Of a DNA stretch of 6,419 bases, positions 1 to 5,969 are shown piece by piece (position 1 is the first letter of the stretch; every line of letters begins with the position of its first letter). Position numbers and translations under genes: made by a program. Below the pieces are notes generated by a model. That model was given only the letters and a program-made list of their open reading frames with translations. It made no database searches and was not told where the DNA came from. Source of the stretch: Betaproteobacteria bacterium (GTDB lineage Bacteria > Pseudomonadota > Gammaproteobacteria > Burkholderiales > Burkholderiaceae); assembly GCA_009921765.1 (NCBI GenBank), contig RFXC01000229.1:1-6419 (forward strand). Reading direction: 5' to 3'.

Positions 1-77
1 CCCGCGCCGGGAATGACTCCCAGCGCGAGCGTGAGCGCGAGCGCGAAGCGCCGCGCGAGGATTGCGTAAGGTCTCAA
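1..77 (-). CDS. Start of an exported protein (N-terminal fragment, cut by the window edge)
   Basis: Only the first 25 codons are visible. They start at a TTG at 75-77, seven bases after the stop of the PQQ-type dehydrogenase. The peptide begins MRPYAILARRFALALTLALG (TTG read as Met). It has a positively charged N-region with an Arg-Arg pair, then an Ala/Leu hydrophobic core and a V-I-P-G-A segment, which is a classic Sec signal peptide. No ATG or GTG start is available in this stretch, so TTG is the best choice; an in-frame CTG lies two codons upstream. No strong Shine-Dalgarno is visible, so translation may be coupled to the gene before it. Sorbosone-dehydrogenase-type genes are often followed by a c-type cytochrome that takes their electrons, and this could be one, but no CxxCH motif falls inside the visible part. 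The product is therefore unassigned. Confidence 0.5.
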   Translation of the reverse strand, partial: MRPYAILARRFALALTLALGVIPGA

Positions 78-84
78 GCGCAGG

Positions 85-1311
85 TCAGCGGCTGTACGAG
101 ACGCGATAGATCGCGCCCAGCTGCTCGTCGGAGACCAGCATCGAACCATCCGGCATTTGCAGCAGATAAGCCGGACGACCCCAGAAACTCTGGTCCGCCT
201 CGTTCATGAAACCGGTCATGAACGGCTCAACCCTGGCGTTGCTGCCATCCTCGTTCGAACGAATCACGACGACGTCGTAACCAATCTTCTTGGTGCGATT
301 CCAGGAGCCCTTGCGAGCATTGAAGGCGACGTTGCGGTATTCCGCAGGGAACATGTTGCCGGTGTAGAACGTAACGCCCATGGTGGCCGCATGAGGGCCC
401 ATCAATGCGACGGGTTTCTCGACACCGCCGCACGGATTGTCTTTCTTCACGTCGGTATCGGGCAGGTCACCCTGATGGCAATGCGGAAAGCCGAAGTGCT
501 GGCCGGTTTTTCCAAGACGATGCATCGTGTCGTTTGGCAGGTCGTCGCCCATCCAGTCGCGGCCATGGTTGCTGAACCACAGTTCGCGCGTGACCGGGTG
601 CCAGTCGAATCCCACTGAATTACGGACACCCGTGGCGATCACTTCCATGCCCGAGCCATCGGCGTTGTAGCGGCGAATCTGCGCATATTCGGGCGTGGGG
701 AGTTCGCAGATATTGCAGGGCGCACCGAACGGCACATAAAGCTTGCCGTCCGGCCCGAAGGCAATGTATTTCCAGTTGTGATGCTGAAGGGGCGGCAGGT
801 TGAAGGCTGCGGTCATGTCGACCGGCGCGGCTGCTGGATTCTTCTCGATGCCGTCAAAGCGGAGCGCCTTGTCAATTGCCATGACGTAAAGGGACCCGTT
901 GCGAAAGGCCACGCCCGCTGGCTGGTTCAGTTTGTCGACAACGGTCCGAACCGTGCGTTGACCGCCCGAGTCGGTCACCTCATACACGCGCCCGATGGCG
1001 CGGGTGCCCACGTAAATCTTTCCATCATCGCCACGCGCCATCGCCCGACCGCCGGGCAGCCCTGTGGCCCAGACCTCCACCTTGAAGCCAGGCGGCAACT
1101 TGATCCGGTCGATTGGAATATCGCTTGCCGGCGTGACGGTCATCTTGCCCGCGAGCGGCGCAAGCGGGGAATTCTCCATGCTGGCCGGCATGCCCTGCTT
1201 CCAGGCCGGCGGCGGAGCGGCTGCAGGCGCCTGCGCATGCGCCACGTGCAGGGAAGAAAGCGCCAGTGCGGCCGCCACGGCGGTATGACGAATTGAAAGC
1301 GTTGCGAACAT
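85..1311 (-). CDS. Secreted PQQ-dependent sugar dehydrogenase, L-sorbosone dehydrogenase family
   Basis: A 408-residue periplasmic beta-propeller oxidoreductase of the glucose/sorbosone dehydrogenase family. Members use PQQ to oxidise sugars, aldoses or aldehydes and pass electrons to a respiratory acceptor. Residues 1-26 form a signal peptide ending AHA before Gln27. Blade-type repeats follow, with repeated D-G-K-I/L-Y-V strands near 96-101 and 188-193. The HHNW segment at 177-180 matches the place where the family carries its catalytic His. NHGRDW at 248-253 and a C-terminal stretch ending in A-I-Y-R-V are also typical. Four cysteines (C199, C202, C278, C294) could form disulfides in the periplasm and do not form a heme motif. 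An upstream in-frame ATG at 1330-1332 would add seven residues (MIIRRPR). I prefer 1309-1311 because a perfect AGGAGA lies six bases before it and because the signal peptide is then normal. The real substrate is unknown; family labels are loose here. The next gene may encode its electron acceptor. Confidence 0.88.
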   Translation of the reverse strand: MFATLSIRHTAVAAALALSSLHVAHAQAPAAAPPPAWKQGMPASMENSPLAPLAGKMTVTPASDIPIDRIKLPPGFKVEVWATGLPGGRAMARGDDGKIYVGTRAIGRVYEVTDSGGQRTVRTVVDKLNQPAGVAFRNGSLYVMAIDKALRFDGIEKNPAAAPVDMTAAFNLPPLQHHNWKYIAFGPDGKLYVPFGAPCNICELPTPEYAQIRRYNADGSGMEVIATGVRNSVGFDWHPVTRELWFSNHGRDWMGDDLPNDTMHRLGKTGQHFGFPHCHQGDLPDTDVKKDNPCGGVEKPVALMGPHAATMGVTFYTGNMFPAEYRNVAFNARKGSWNRTKKIGYDVVVIRSNEDGSNARVEPFMTGFMNEADQSFWGRPAYLLQMPDGSMLVSDEQLGAIYRVSYSR

Positions 1312-1411
1312 GCGGGGTCTCCTGATTATCATCGACTGACGTAAACCCCCGGATTTCAGCGGAGCAACGCATCCAAACTTCGAAATCCCGCGCCACGCTC
1401 AGGGTTACTGA
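1312..1411. other. Intergenic gap between DUF3047 gene and dehydrogenase gene
   Basis: About 100 bases without a gene, the second-longest gap within this leftward gene set. It contains an inverted repeat, GGATTTC at 1351-1357 against GAAATCC at 1382-1388, with a 24-base loop. There is no T-run after it on the transcribed strand, so I do not call it an intrinsic terminator. I could not pick out a convincing -35/-10 pair. The gap may hold a promoter for the dehydrogenase pair, or the genes may share the upstream transcript. Confidence 0.45.
1318..1323 (-). promoter_or_regulatory. Shine-Dalgarno that decides the dehydrogenase start
   Basis: On the minus strand AGGAGA is followed by six bases and the ATG at 1309-1311. 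The site lies inside the codons that would be translated if the longer form from 1332 were used, so it argues for the shorter protein. Confidence 0.75.
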
Positions 1412-2188
1412 TCAGCGCTCAAGGAGGCGGATCTTTCCGTACTGTGCCGACACCTGCTGCCGGGTATTGTCGGTATCGGTGAGGATAGCGATCCCGATCA
1501 GTCGGCCGGGCTCGGTCCCGAACGCGCGCCGATAGTCGTCCACGAAATTGCGGCGGTAGCGCTGCCAGGTCCCCACACCGCTACTGCCACTCGAGACCAC
1601 AATCTTCCGTACGCGCGCGGTATGGGGATTGGTGATGACGGCATCGACCGGCTGCTGGTTTTCCCAGATGTACATCAGCGTGGCATACGGCATCTCCTGG
1701 CCGCCGCTCAACAGTTTCGCCTGCTCGAAAAACAGCTGATCACGAAGCGGCAGCTTCCGACGATCGCCGTCAAAGGCGAGTACGACCCGTACGGGTGAGT
1801 CTTCGGCGTAGCGATCAGTGTTGTCGGCACCGGGCACCAGGGCATCCACCCTCCAGCGCCATTCGATCCAGGGCGTTGCAGTTGGATCAAGACTGACTCG
1901 GCGCGCCAGTCCTGAGGCTGCAGAATCGGCATACGCCGAGATCACCGTATCACCATTGCGGCCGCGCGCCTCATAGCGCGTTTTCCGCTTGGACGGGTGA
2001 AGGATCCACGGCTCCCAACCGGGTGGCATCCCGCCGGCTGCGCCCCGCTCCATCACGGCGACCGCGCCTTCAGGGTCGGGCTTGAGCGGCCCCGGCACAT
2101 CGGGCTCGGACGGCGAGGACTGCAGGCTTGCACATCCCGCCAGCGCAAAGGCAATAAGCAGAGGCAGTGCAAGCCTTACCCGCTTCAC
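1412..2188 (-). CDS. DUF3047 family lipoprotein
   Basis: A 258-residue protein that starts at GTG (2186-2188). Residues 1-18 form a lipoprotein signal with K2 and R3, a Leu/Ala core and the lipobox L16-A17-G18-C19, so Cys19 should be lipidated and the protein anchored in an envelope membrane. A Pro-rich linker follows to about residue 40. The rest resembles DUF3047, seen in the segments PWIEWRWRVD, a D-S-P-V-R-V-V-L-A-F-D-G-D strand, MYIWENQ and a late G-I-A-I-L-T-D-T-D-N-T motif before the C-terminal Y-G-K-I-R-L. The domain has no firmly established function; it is a beta-rich envelope domain in proteobacteria. Its start codon follows the stop of the aspartate dehydrogenase gene by nine bases, with GAGGT overlapping that stop, which points to co-transcription and coupling. 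Whether it serves the same pathway as its neighbours is unclear. Confidence 0.85.
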   Translation of the reverse strand: MKRVRLALPLLIAFALAGCASLQSSPSEPDVPGPLKPDPEGAVAVMERGAAGGMPPGWEPWILHPSKRKTRYEARGRNGDTVISAYADSAASGLARRVSLDPTATPWIEWRWRVDALVPGADNTDRYAEDSPVRVVLAFDGDRRKLPLRDQLFFEQAKLLSGGQEMPYATLMYIWENQQPVDAVITNPHTARVRKIVVSSGSSGVGTWQRYRRNFVDDYRRAFGTEPGRLIGIAILTDTDNTRQQVSAQYGKIRLLER

Positions 2189-2194
2189 GGCGCG

Positions 2195-2199
2195 ACCTC
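2195..2199 (-). promoter_or_regulatory. Ribosome binding site overlapping the preceding stop codon
   Basis: The minus strand reads TGAGGT, where TGA is the stop of the upstream gene and GAGGT is the Shine-Dalgarno for the GTG start at 2188, six bases away. This supports the GTG start and suggests termination-reinitiation coupling. Confidence 0.7.
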
Positions 2200-3016
2200 A
2201 GGTGCCGACTTTGAGCGTGGCGCTCATCTTGCGAAGCAGCGCAATGACGCTCTGGGCCACGATTCGCCCGGTCTTCGGGTTTTCCGACGGAATGTTTTCG
2301 ATCGTCATGGTGAAACGCGCGGAGTCAGCATCGACCGAGATCGTATGAGTGTTCCGCGTCACAGTGGGATCTGCCCAGATTTCGAGCACGGTTTTATCCG
2401 GCCCCACCCCCGCGAGCGCGAGAGCAACCGCCACATTGAGATTGGCCGGGAAGCCCTTTGCCGCCTCGCGTGCGGTACCGGTGAACACACGCTTGGGCTC
2501 GGTCAGCCCCTCAATGGAGATCTGGTTGTCGACCAGATGCGGCGCGCCGACCAGACCGCCAGGCGGCTTTCGGGTGACCATGCGGACCGAGTAAATGGTG
2601 CCTTCGGCGGCGGCCAGCATGGCGTCAAGACCGATCAGTGCGCCTGTGGGCACCACGATCGAGCCTCCGGTTTGCCTTGCCAGATCGATGAGATCAGGTC
2701 GCGAAAGCAGCGCCCCCACTGACAGCACGATTGCCTGCTTCCTCGCGTGCAGAAACGGACCGATGATCTCGCCCAGCACAGCTGCGGGCGCACACTCGAT
2801 CACCACATCAGCCTCGGGCTCGAGCGCTTCAATGCCAAGCACCTTGACAGGGTGCTGGAGGGTTGCTGCAAATTGGGCCGCCCGGGCCAGATCTCGGGCC
2901 GATACCGCAACCAGTTCAGCGCCTGGCACCGCTCCCGCAGCGAGGCGAACTGCGAGCGCCCGCCCGATTGCGCCGAGCCCGGCAATGGCAACCCGAAGTC
3001 TCGCCTGCGCTGTCAT
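2198..3016 (-). CDS. L-aspartate dehydrogenase family protein (NadX-like, COG1712)
   Basis: A 272-residue NAD(P)-dependent dehydrogenase. In characterised members the enzyme interconverts L-aspartate and iminoaspartate; the imine hydrolyses to oxaloacetate and ammonia or, in some bacteria, feeds NAD synthesis. The Rossmann loop GLGAIG lies at 13-18, directly after a short beta strand. The C-terminal domain carries the family hallmarks: PTGALIGLDA at 123-132, GFPANLNVA at 188-196, D-P-T-V-T-R-N-T-H with the probable catalytic His224, and N-P-K-T-G at 246-250. Length is normal for the family. Its ATG overlaps the stop of the RidA-like gene by the four bases ATGA, so the two proteins are probably made together. 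No NAD-synthesis partner (nadA or nadC) is nearby, and the location behind a solute-binding protein gene favours a catabolic role. The substrate could be an aspartate analogue rather than aspartate itself. Confidence 0.85.
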   Translation of the reverse strand: MTAQARLRVAIAGLGAIGRALAVRLAAGAVPGAELVAVSARDLARAAQFAATLQHPVKVLGIEALEPEADVVIECAPAAVLGEIIGPFLHARKQAIVLSVGALLSRPDLIDLARQTGGSIVVPTGALIGLDAMLAAAEGTIYSVRMVTRKPPGGLVGAPHLVDNQISIEGLTEPKRVFTGTAREAAKGFPANLNVAVALALAGVGPDKTVLEIWADPTVTRNTHTISVDADSARFTMTIENIPSENPKTGRIVAQSVIALLRKMSATLKVGT

Positions 3017-3804
3017 TGTCCAGCCCCGTCACGCACCATCACATCGACCTGACCACGCACGTCCATCTCATAAGCCAGCCCCTGGACTGGCGGGTGCGCC
3101 ACATGCCAGGTGAGTCCGCAGGCAATTCGCCCCGGTATTGCGAGTTCGGCGATCACTGCGTCGGTGATGGCATGAACGCTGTAGGCGCGTACTGCGCCGG
3201 CATGCTGCCAGCCCAAGCCAAATGTTGCGAGTCTTCGCGTCATTTCGGCAACCACGAAAGCGACCTTGGTTCGCAACCCGCCGGGCGACGTGTCACCAAA
3301 AGCAACGATCCGGTCGCGATAGGGCTCGGGCCCCTTGCGGGCATCGCCACCGCCGGCAAGAACGAATGAGTCACCCGCGCTCCCAACGCTAGGAACGCTG
3401 TAGCTGAATGCCGCCATGGAGATCTCGCCGGGCGGATGATGAGCGGGCACGACGTTGGTGCGGGCCACGGGATTGACCGCTTCCCTTCCTTCGCGCTCTG
3501 CCGTGTACACGCCCCACTCGGCGAGCTTGCGCACATAGCGGCGGTTGAAGTCGATAAAGCCCTGGTCGTCAAACTGCCGGGGGGAACGCAACTCGCAGTG
3601 CGCGAACGCCGTGGTCGGCCGCCCGATTGCCTTCAGATGGCGCTCCACGTACGCAAACGCAGCTTCAAGCGGAACAGCCTGCGAAAACTGGACCTGCTCG
3701 ATTCGAAAGCCGGGCAACGCCGCGACACCGGCCGAGTATTGAAAGACGCTTGGCAGGAAGCGATAGCCGCCAGGCTCGAAAGTGTTGCACGGGTAGAGAT
3801 CCAT
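3013..3804 (-). CDS. Tandem RidA-like protein, probable imine/enamine deaminase
   Basis: A 263-residue cytoplasmic protein without a signal peptide. I read it as two RidA-like halves. In half one (about 14-138) an early strand and the helix near 46-60 precede an F-A-H-C-E-L strand, a F-I-D-F-N-R-R-Y helix and the segment VARTNVVPAHHPPGEISMAA (113-132). That last segment lines up with the ARSCVEVARLPK region of RidA, placing Arg115 at the catalytic arginine. Half two (about 142-252) starts G-D-S-F-V-L-A-G-G-G. It has a long helix and an A-V-R-A-Y-S-V strand, and ends H-V-A-H-P-P ... L-A-Y-E-M-D-V, like the RidA C-terminus but with no matching Arg. RidA proteins hydrolyse 2-imino acids and enamines, and relatives deaminate 2-aminomuconate. 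A relation to the chloro-aminomuconate deaminase CnbZ is possible but I cannot test it. The start follows the Bug gene by 15 bases, with AGAGG 11 bases upstream. Single RidA domains are about half this length. Confidence 0.7.
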   Translation of the reverse strand: MDLYPCNTFEPGGYRFLPSVFQYSAGVAALPGFRIEQVQFSQAVPLEAAFAYVERHLKAIGRPTTAFAHCELRSPRQFDDQGFIDFNRRYVRKLAEWGVYTAEREGREAVNPVARTNVVPAHHPPGEISMAAFSYSVPSVGSAGDSFVLAGGGDARKGPEPYRDRIVAFGDTSPGGLRTKVAFVVAEMTRRLATFGLGWQHAGAVRAYSVHAITDAVIAELAIPGRIACGLTWHVAHPPVQGLAYEMDVRGQVDVMVRDGAGQ

Positions 3805-3819
3805 GAAGCGAGCTGCCTC

Positions 3820-4803
3820 TCAGTCGATTTGCATGCCGGAATCGCGAACGATCTTCGCGTACTTGGCGATTTCCGTTCGGATATGTTCGCCCAGTCGTAC
3901 GCTGTTGCCGCCGATTTTTTCTATGCCTCGATCCGCGAGATTGCGCTGTGTGGCGGGGTCGTCAAGCGCGCGGTTGACCGCTGCGGCAATGCGCTCCACG
4001 GTTTCTTTTGGCATCGAGGCCGGCGCGATCACGCCATACCATGAGTCGGTTTCGAATCCCGGGAAGCCTTGCTCGGCCACCGTCGGAATCTCGGGAGCCA
4101 GTGGCGCGCGCGTAAGGTAGGTTGTGCCAAGCGCCTTCAGCTTGCCCGAGCGGATATGAGGCAGAAAATCGGGAAGATTGCCGAACATCATATCGATGTT
4201 GCCGCCCAGCAGATCGGTGAGCGCGGGGCCCTGGCCTCGATACGGTATGTGCACGATGAACACACCCGCCTGGCTCTTCAACATTTCGCCCGCAAAGTGT
4301 GCGGTCGTCCCGTTGCCAAATGAACCATATGACAGGCGCCCGGGATTTTTCCTTGCATAGTCAACCAGCTCGGCGAGGTTACTCACCGGAAGCGTCGGCC
4401 TGACCGCGAGCACATTGGCAGTGCGTGCCATCAGCACCACAGGCTGCAGATCACGAAGCGCATCGTAGGGAAGATTCTTCACCAGCGTCTGGTTGACCGT
4501 GAAGCTGTTGGCTACGGCTCCGATCGTGCGTCCATCGGTAGCCTTCGCTGTGGCGTCGACCCCGATGACCGTTCCAGCACCTGGCCGATTGTCGACGATG
4601 ACCGGCACGCCAAGCGCTCGCGACATTTCGGGAGCAAGCGTCCGGACCACGGAGTCAAGCGTGCTCGCGCCGCCGGGAAACGGAACGATCACGCGTAGCG
4701 GCTGCCCACCCGACCAGATCTGCGCGGCCGCGGACACCGACGCGAGGGCAAGGCCTGCAGCAGTCGACCAGCGAAACAATCGATTAGCGATCAAGGGCTT
4801 CAT
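3820..4803 (-). CDS. Periplasmic solute-binding protein, Bug/TctC family (tripartite tricarboxylate transport)
   Basis: A 327-residue exported binding protein. Residues 1-27 form a Sec signal (N8-R-L-F-R-W, Ala/Leu core, cut near SAAA before Gln28). The mature part opens with P-L-R-V-I-V-P-F-P-G-G-A (35-46), then the ligand-loop Asp50 and N-R-P-G-A-G-T. Later hallmarks are L-S-Y-G-S-F-G-N-G-T, H-I-P-Y-R-G-Q-G-P-A, G-L-like G-N-I-D-M-M-F and the E-I-P-T-V-A-E-Q-G-F-P-G-F segment. All are typical of the Bug family, which binds carboxylates, some amino acids such as aspartate or glutamate, and nicotinate-like acids. No TctA or TctB membrane subunit is present in the window, so it either works with a transporter elsewhere or acts as a sensor, as many orphan Bug proteins are thought to do. 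GGAG stands seven bases before the ATG. It lies 108 bases after the PdxA-like gene and 15 bases before the RidA-like gene, so ligand and pathway are probably linked. Confidence 0.93.
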   Translation of the reverse strand: MKPLIANRLFRWSTAAGLALASVSAAAQIWSGGQPLRVIVPFPGGASTLDSVVRTLAPEMSRALGVPVIVDNRPGAGTVIGVDATAKATDGRTIGAVANSFTVNQTLVKNLPYDALRDLQPVVLMARTANVLAVRPTLPVSNLAELVDYARKNPGRLSYGSFGNGTTAHFAGEMLKSQAGVFIVHIPYRGQGPALTDLLGGNIDMMFGNLPDFLPHIRSGKLKALGTTYLTRAPLAPEIPTVAEQGFPGFETDSWYGVIAPASMPKETVERIAAAVNRALDDPATQRNLADRGIEKIGGNSVRLGEHIRTEIAKYAKIVRDSGMQID

Positions 4804-4911
4804 CAGGCAACTCCGGTCAGCTCGCGTTCATCGGGGTGGGCGGCCGCTCAGGTCGAACTTCACCTGCGTCGCCCGTTGTCGCATTCGCCCGCGGACCACA
4901 GAATCCAACAC
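4804..4911. other. Gap between the PdxA-like gene and the Bug gene
   Basis: About 108 bases without an open frame of interest. I see no hairpin followed by a T-run and no clear promoter. Only the Shine-Dalgarno GGAG (4811-4814) for the Bug gene is recognisable. The gap is longer than the other spacings in this gene set, so a secondary promoter or a processing site could be here, but nothing shows it. Confidence 0.4.
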
Positions 4912-5880
4912 TCAGGACGCGCTCGCCCCCCGGGCCATCCGGGCCGCGAGCAGAAGCGCGGCGCGAGCGGCGCCGACATTGGCGAGGCCGCGACCTGCGA
5001 TATCGTAAGCCGTGCCGTGCGCGGGCGTACAGATTGGGAACGGGAATCCGCCCAGCAGCGTCACACCGCGGTCGAACCCAAGCAGCTTCATCGCGATCTG
5101 TCCCTGATCGTGATACATGGTGAGCACGGCGTCAAACTGGCCAGCCTTTGCCCGAACGAACACGGTATCTGCGGGAAATGGGCCCTCGGCCGGCAGCCCC
5201 ATTGCCTGCGCTCGCTCGACGGCAGGCGCGATGATGTCAATCTCTTCGCGCCCGAAATTGCCGCCGTCTCCCGCGTGCGGGTTCAGCGCCGCGACCCCAA
5301 TGCGGGGCGGGCGGAAACCCGCAGCCGCGAGCGCCGTCGCGGTCAACTCGAGCGCGCTCACGATCGCATCCGGATCGAGCGCGGCAGAGACGTCTTTCAG
5401 CGGAATGTGGGAGGTCACCCGCGCATTCCACAGTCCCTCCAGGATATTGAATTCGGTAGCAGTGCCGGTGAAACCGATTTCCTGTGCGGTGAACCGGATT
5501 TCGTCGTCGTAACCCGAGTGGGCGAGCCGCATCGCCTGCTTGTTGAAGGGCGTGAAACATACCGCCTGCGCCTCGCCAGCGCTGACCATGGCGAGAGCAC
5601 GACGATAATTCGCGAGCGCCGAAGCACCGCCCTCGCAACTTGCGACACCTTGCGATATACCCGCGGGGTCGAGATTGGCAAGGTCTACGAAAACCTCGGG
5701 CTCAACCGAAAGCCCGGCTATGCGAGCACCTTGTTCGAAAACCCGACGATCCCCGATGACAGCGACCGTTGCAGCCTCTCGAATCTCAGGGAGTGCCACG
5801 ACCCTCGCAGTGAGTTCTGGACTGATGCCGGCGGGATCACCGATCGCGAGCGCGATCAGCGGTTTACGAAAGGCGGTCAT
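4912..5880 (-). CDS. pdxA: PdxA-family NAD-dependent dehydrogenase (4-hydroxythreonine-4-phosphate dehydrogenase homologue, probably catabolic)
   Basis: A 322-residue cytoplasmic protein of normal length for PdxA, which oxidises and decarboxylates 4-phosphohydroxy-threonine in vitamin B6 synthesis. The nucleotide/substrate motif GDPAGI is at 14-19. The three metal-binding histidines are recognisable as H158 (T-S-H-I-P-L), H202 (L-N-P-H-A-G) and H257 (M-Y-H-D-Q-G), and the C-terminal H-G-T-A-Y-D-I-A-G-R-G is conserved. Two places differ from biosynthetic PdxA. The usual T-A-P-x-x-K reads T-P-F-N-K at 110-114. The phosphosubstrate loop G-H-T-E is replaced by G-Y-D-D-E at 123-127. This is what I would expect in PdxA paralogues used in catabolism, such as PdxA2 (threonate/erythronate phosphate) or TphB (terephthalate dihydrodiol). 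The Bug gene downstream fits that. GGGAG stands nine bases before the ATG. It is the first gene after the rRNA terminator. The symbol names the family and does not imply B6 synthesis. Confidence 0.85.
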   Translation of the reverse strand: MTAFRKPLIALAIGDPAGISPELTARVVALPEIREAATVAVIGDRRVFEQGARIAGLSVEPEVFVDLANLDPAGISQGVASCEGGASALANYRRALAMVSAGEAQAVCFTPFNKQAMRLAHSGYDDEIRFTAQEIGFTGTATEFNILEGLWNARVTSHIPLKDVSAALDPDAIVSALELTATALAAAGFRPPRIGVAALNPHAGDGGNFGREEIDIIAPAVERAQAMGLPAEGPFPADTVFVRAKAGQFDAVLTMYHDQGQIAMKLLGFDRGVTLLGGFPFPICTPAHGTAYDIAGRGLANVGAARAALLLAARMARGASAS

Positions 5881-5896
5881 TGCAATCGACTCCCGA

Positions 5897-5910
5897 CGCG
5901 AGAACTCGCG
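5897..5910. repeat. 14-base inverted repeat between the rRNA terminator and the PdxA-like gene
   Basis: Two six-base arms, CGCGAG and CTCGCG, separated by AA. It sits immediately upstream of the Shine-Dalgarno (5890-5894) in a leader of only 42 bases. It could be an operator for a local regulator or a small hairpin near the ribosome binding site. Such a GC-rich repeat could also arise by chance in this genome. Confidence 0.4.
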
Positions 5911-5922
5911 CCCAACAAATGC

Positions 5923-5959
5923 AAAAAGCCCACCGGAGCATATGCTCGGGTGGGCTTTT
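5923..5959 (-). terminator. Intrinsic terminator of the rRNA operon
   Basis: An 11-base-pair stem, AAAAGCCCACC (5924-5934) against GGTGGGCTTTT (5949-5959). It is extended inward, after one G/G mismatch, by GAGC/GCTC around ATAT. On the minus strand the hairpin ends in five T, then GCATTTG. It starts ten bases beyond the 3' end of 5S, where the final terminator of an rrn operon is expected. The A/T ends are symmetric, so it could stop transcription in both directions. Confidence 0.92.
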
Positions 5960-5969
5960 CTCGAAGGGT

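Noticed and set aside
10..60. The GCGAGC-rich stretch as a tandem repeat or CRISPR-like element
   Set aside because: It is the Ala/Leu-rich core of a signal peptide read on the minus strand, with codon-level repetition and no regular spacer.
278..294. Dehydrogenase cysteines (CNIC, HCHQG) as a fused cytochrome c domain
   Set aside because: In the dehydrogenase protein (residue numbering used here) neither motif is CxxCH, and the surrounding sequence is propeller-like. The cysteines more likely form disulfides.
1351..1388. Inverted repeat GGATTTC/GAAATCC as a terminator after the DUF3047 gene
   Set aside because: The loop is 24 bases, the stem is only seven pairs, and no T-run follows on the transcribed strand.
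1997..2722. A 241-codon plus-strand open frame, with similar ones at 778-1296, 2595-3113 and 3436-4044
   Set aside because: All are antisense to genes with clear family motifs, and they read as low-complexity or Arg/His-rich peptides without domains.
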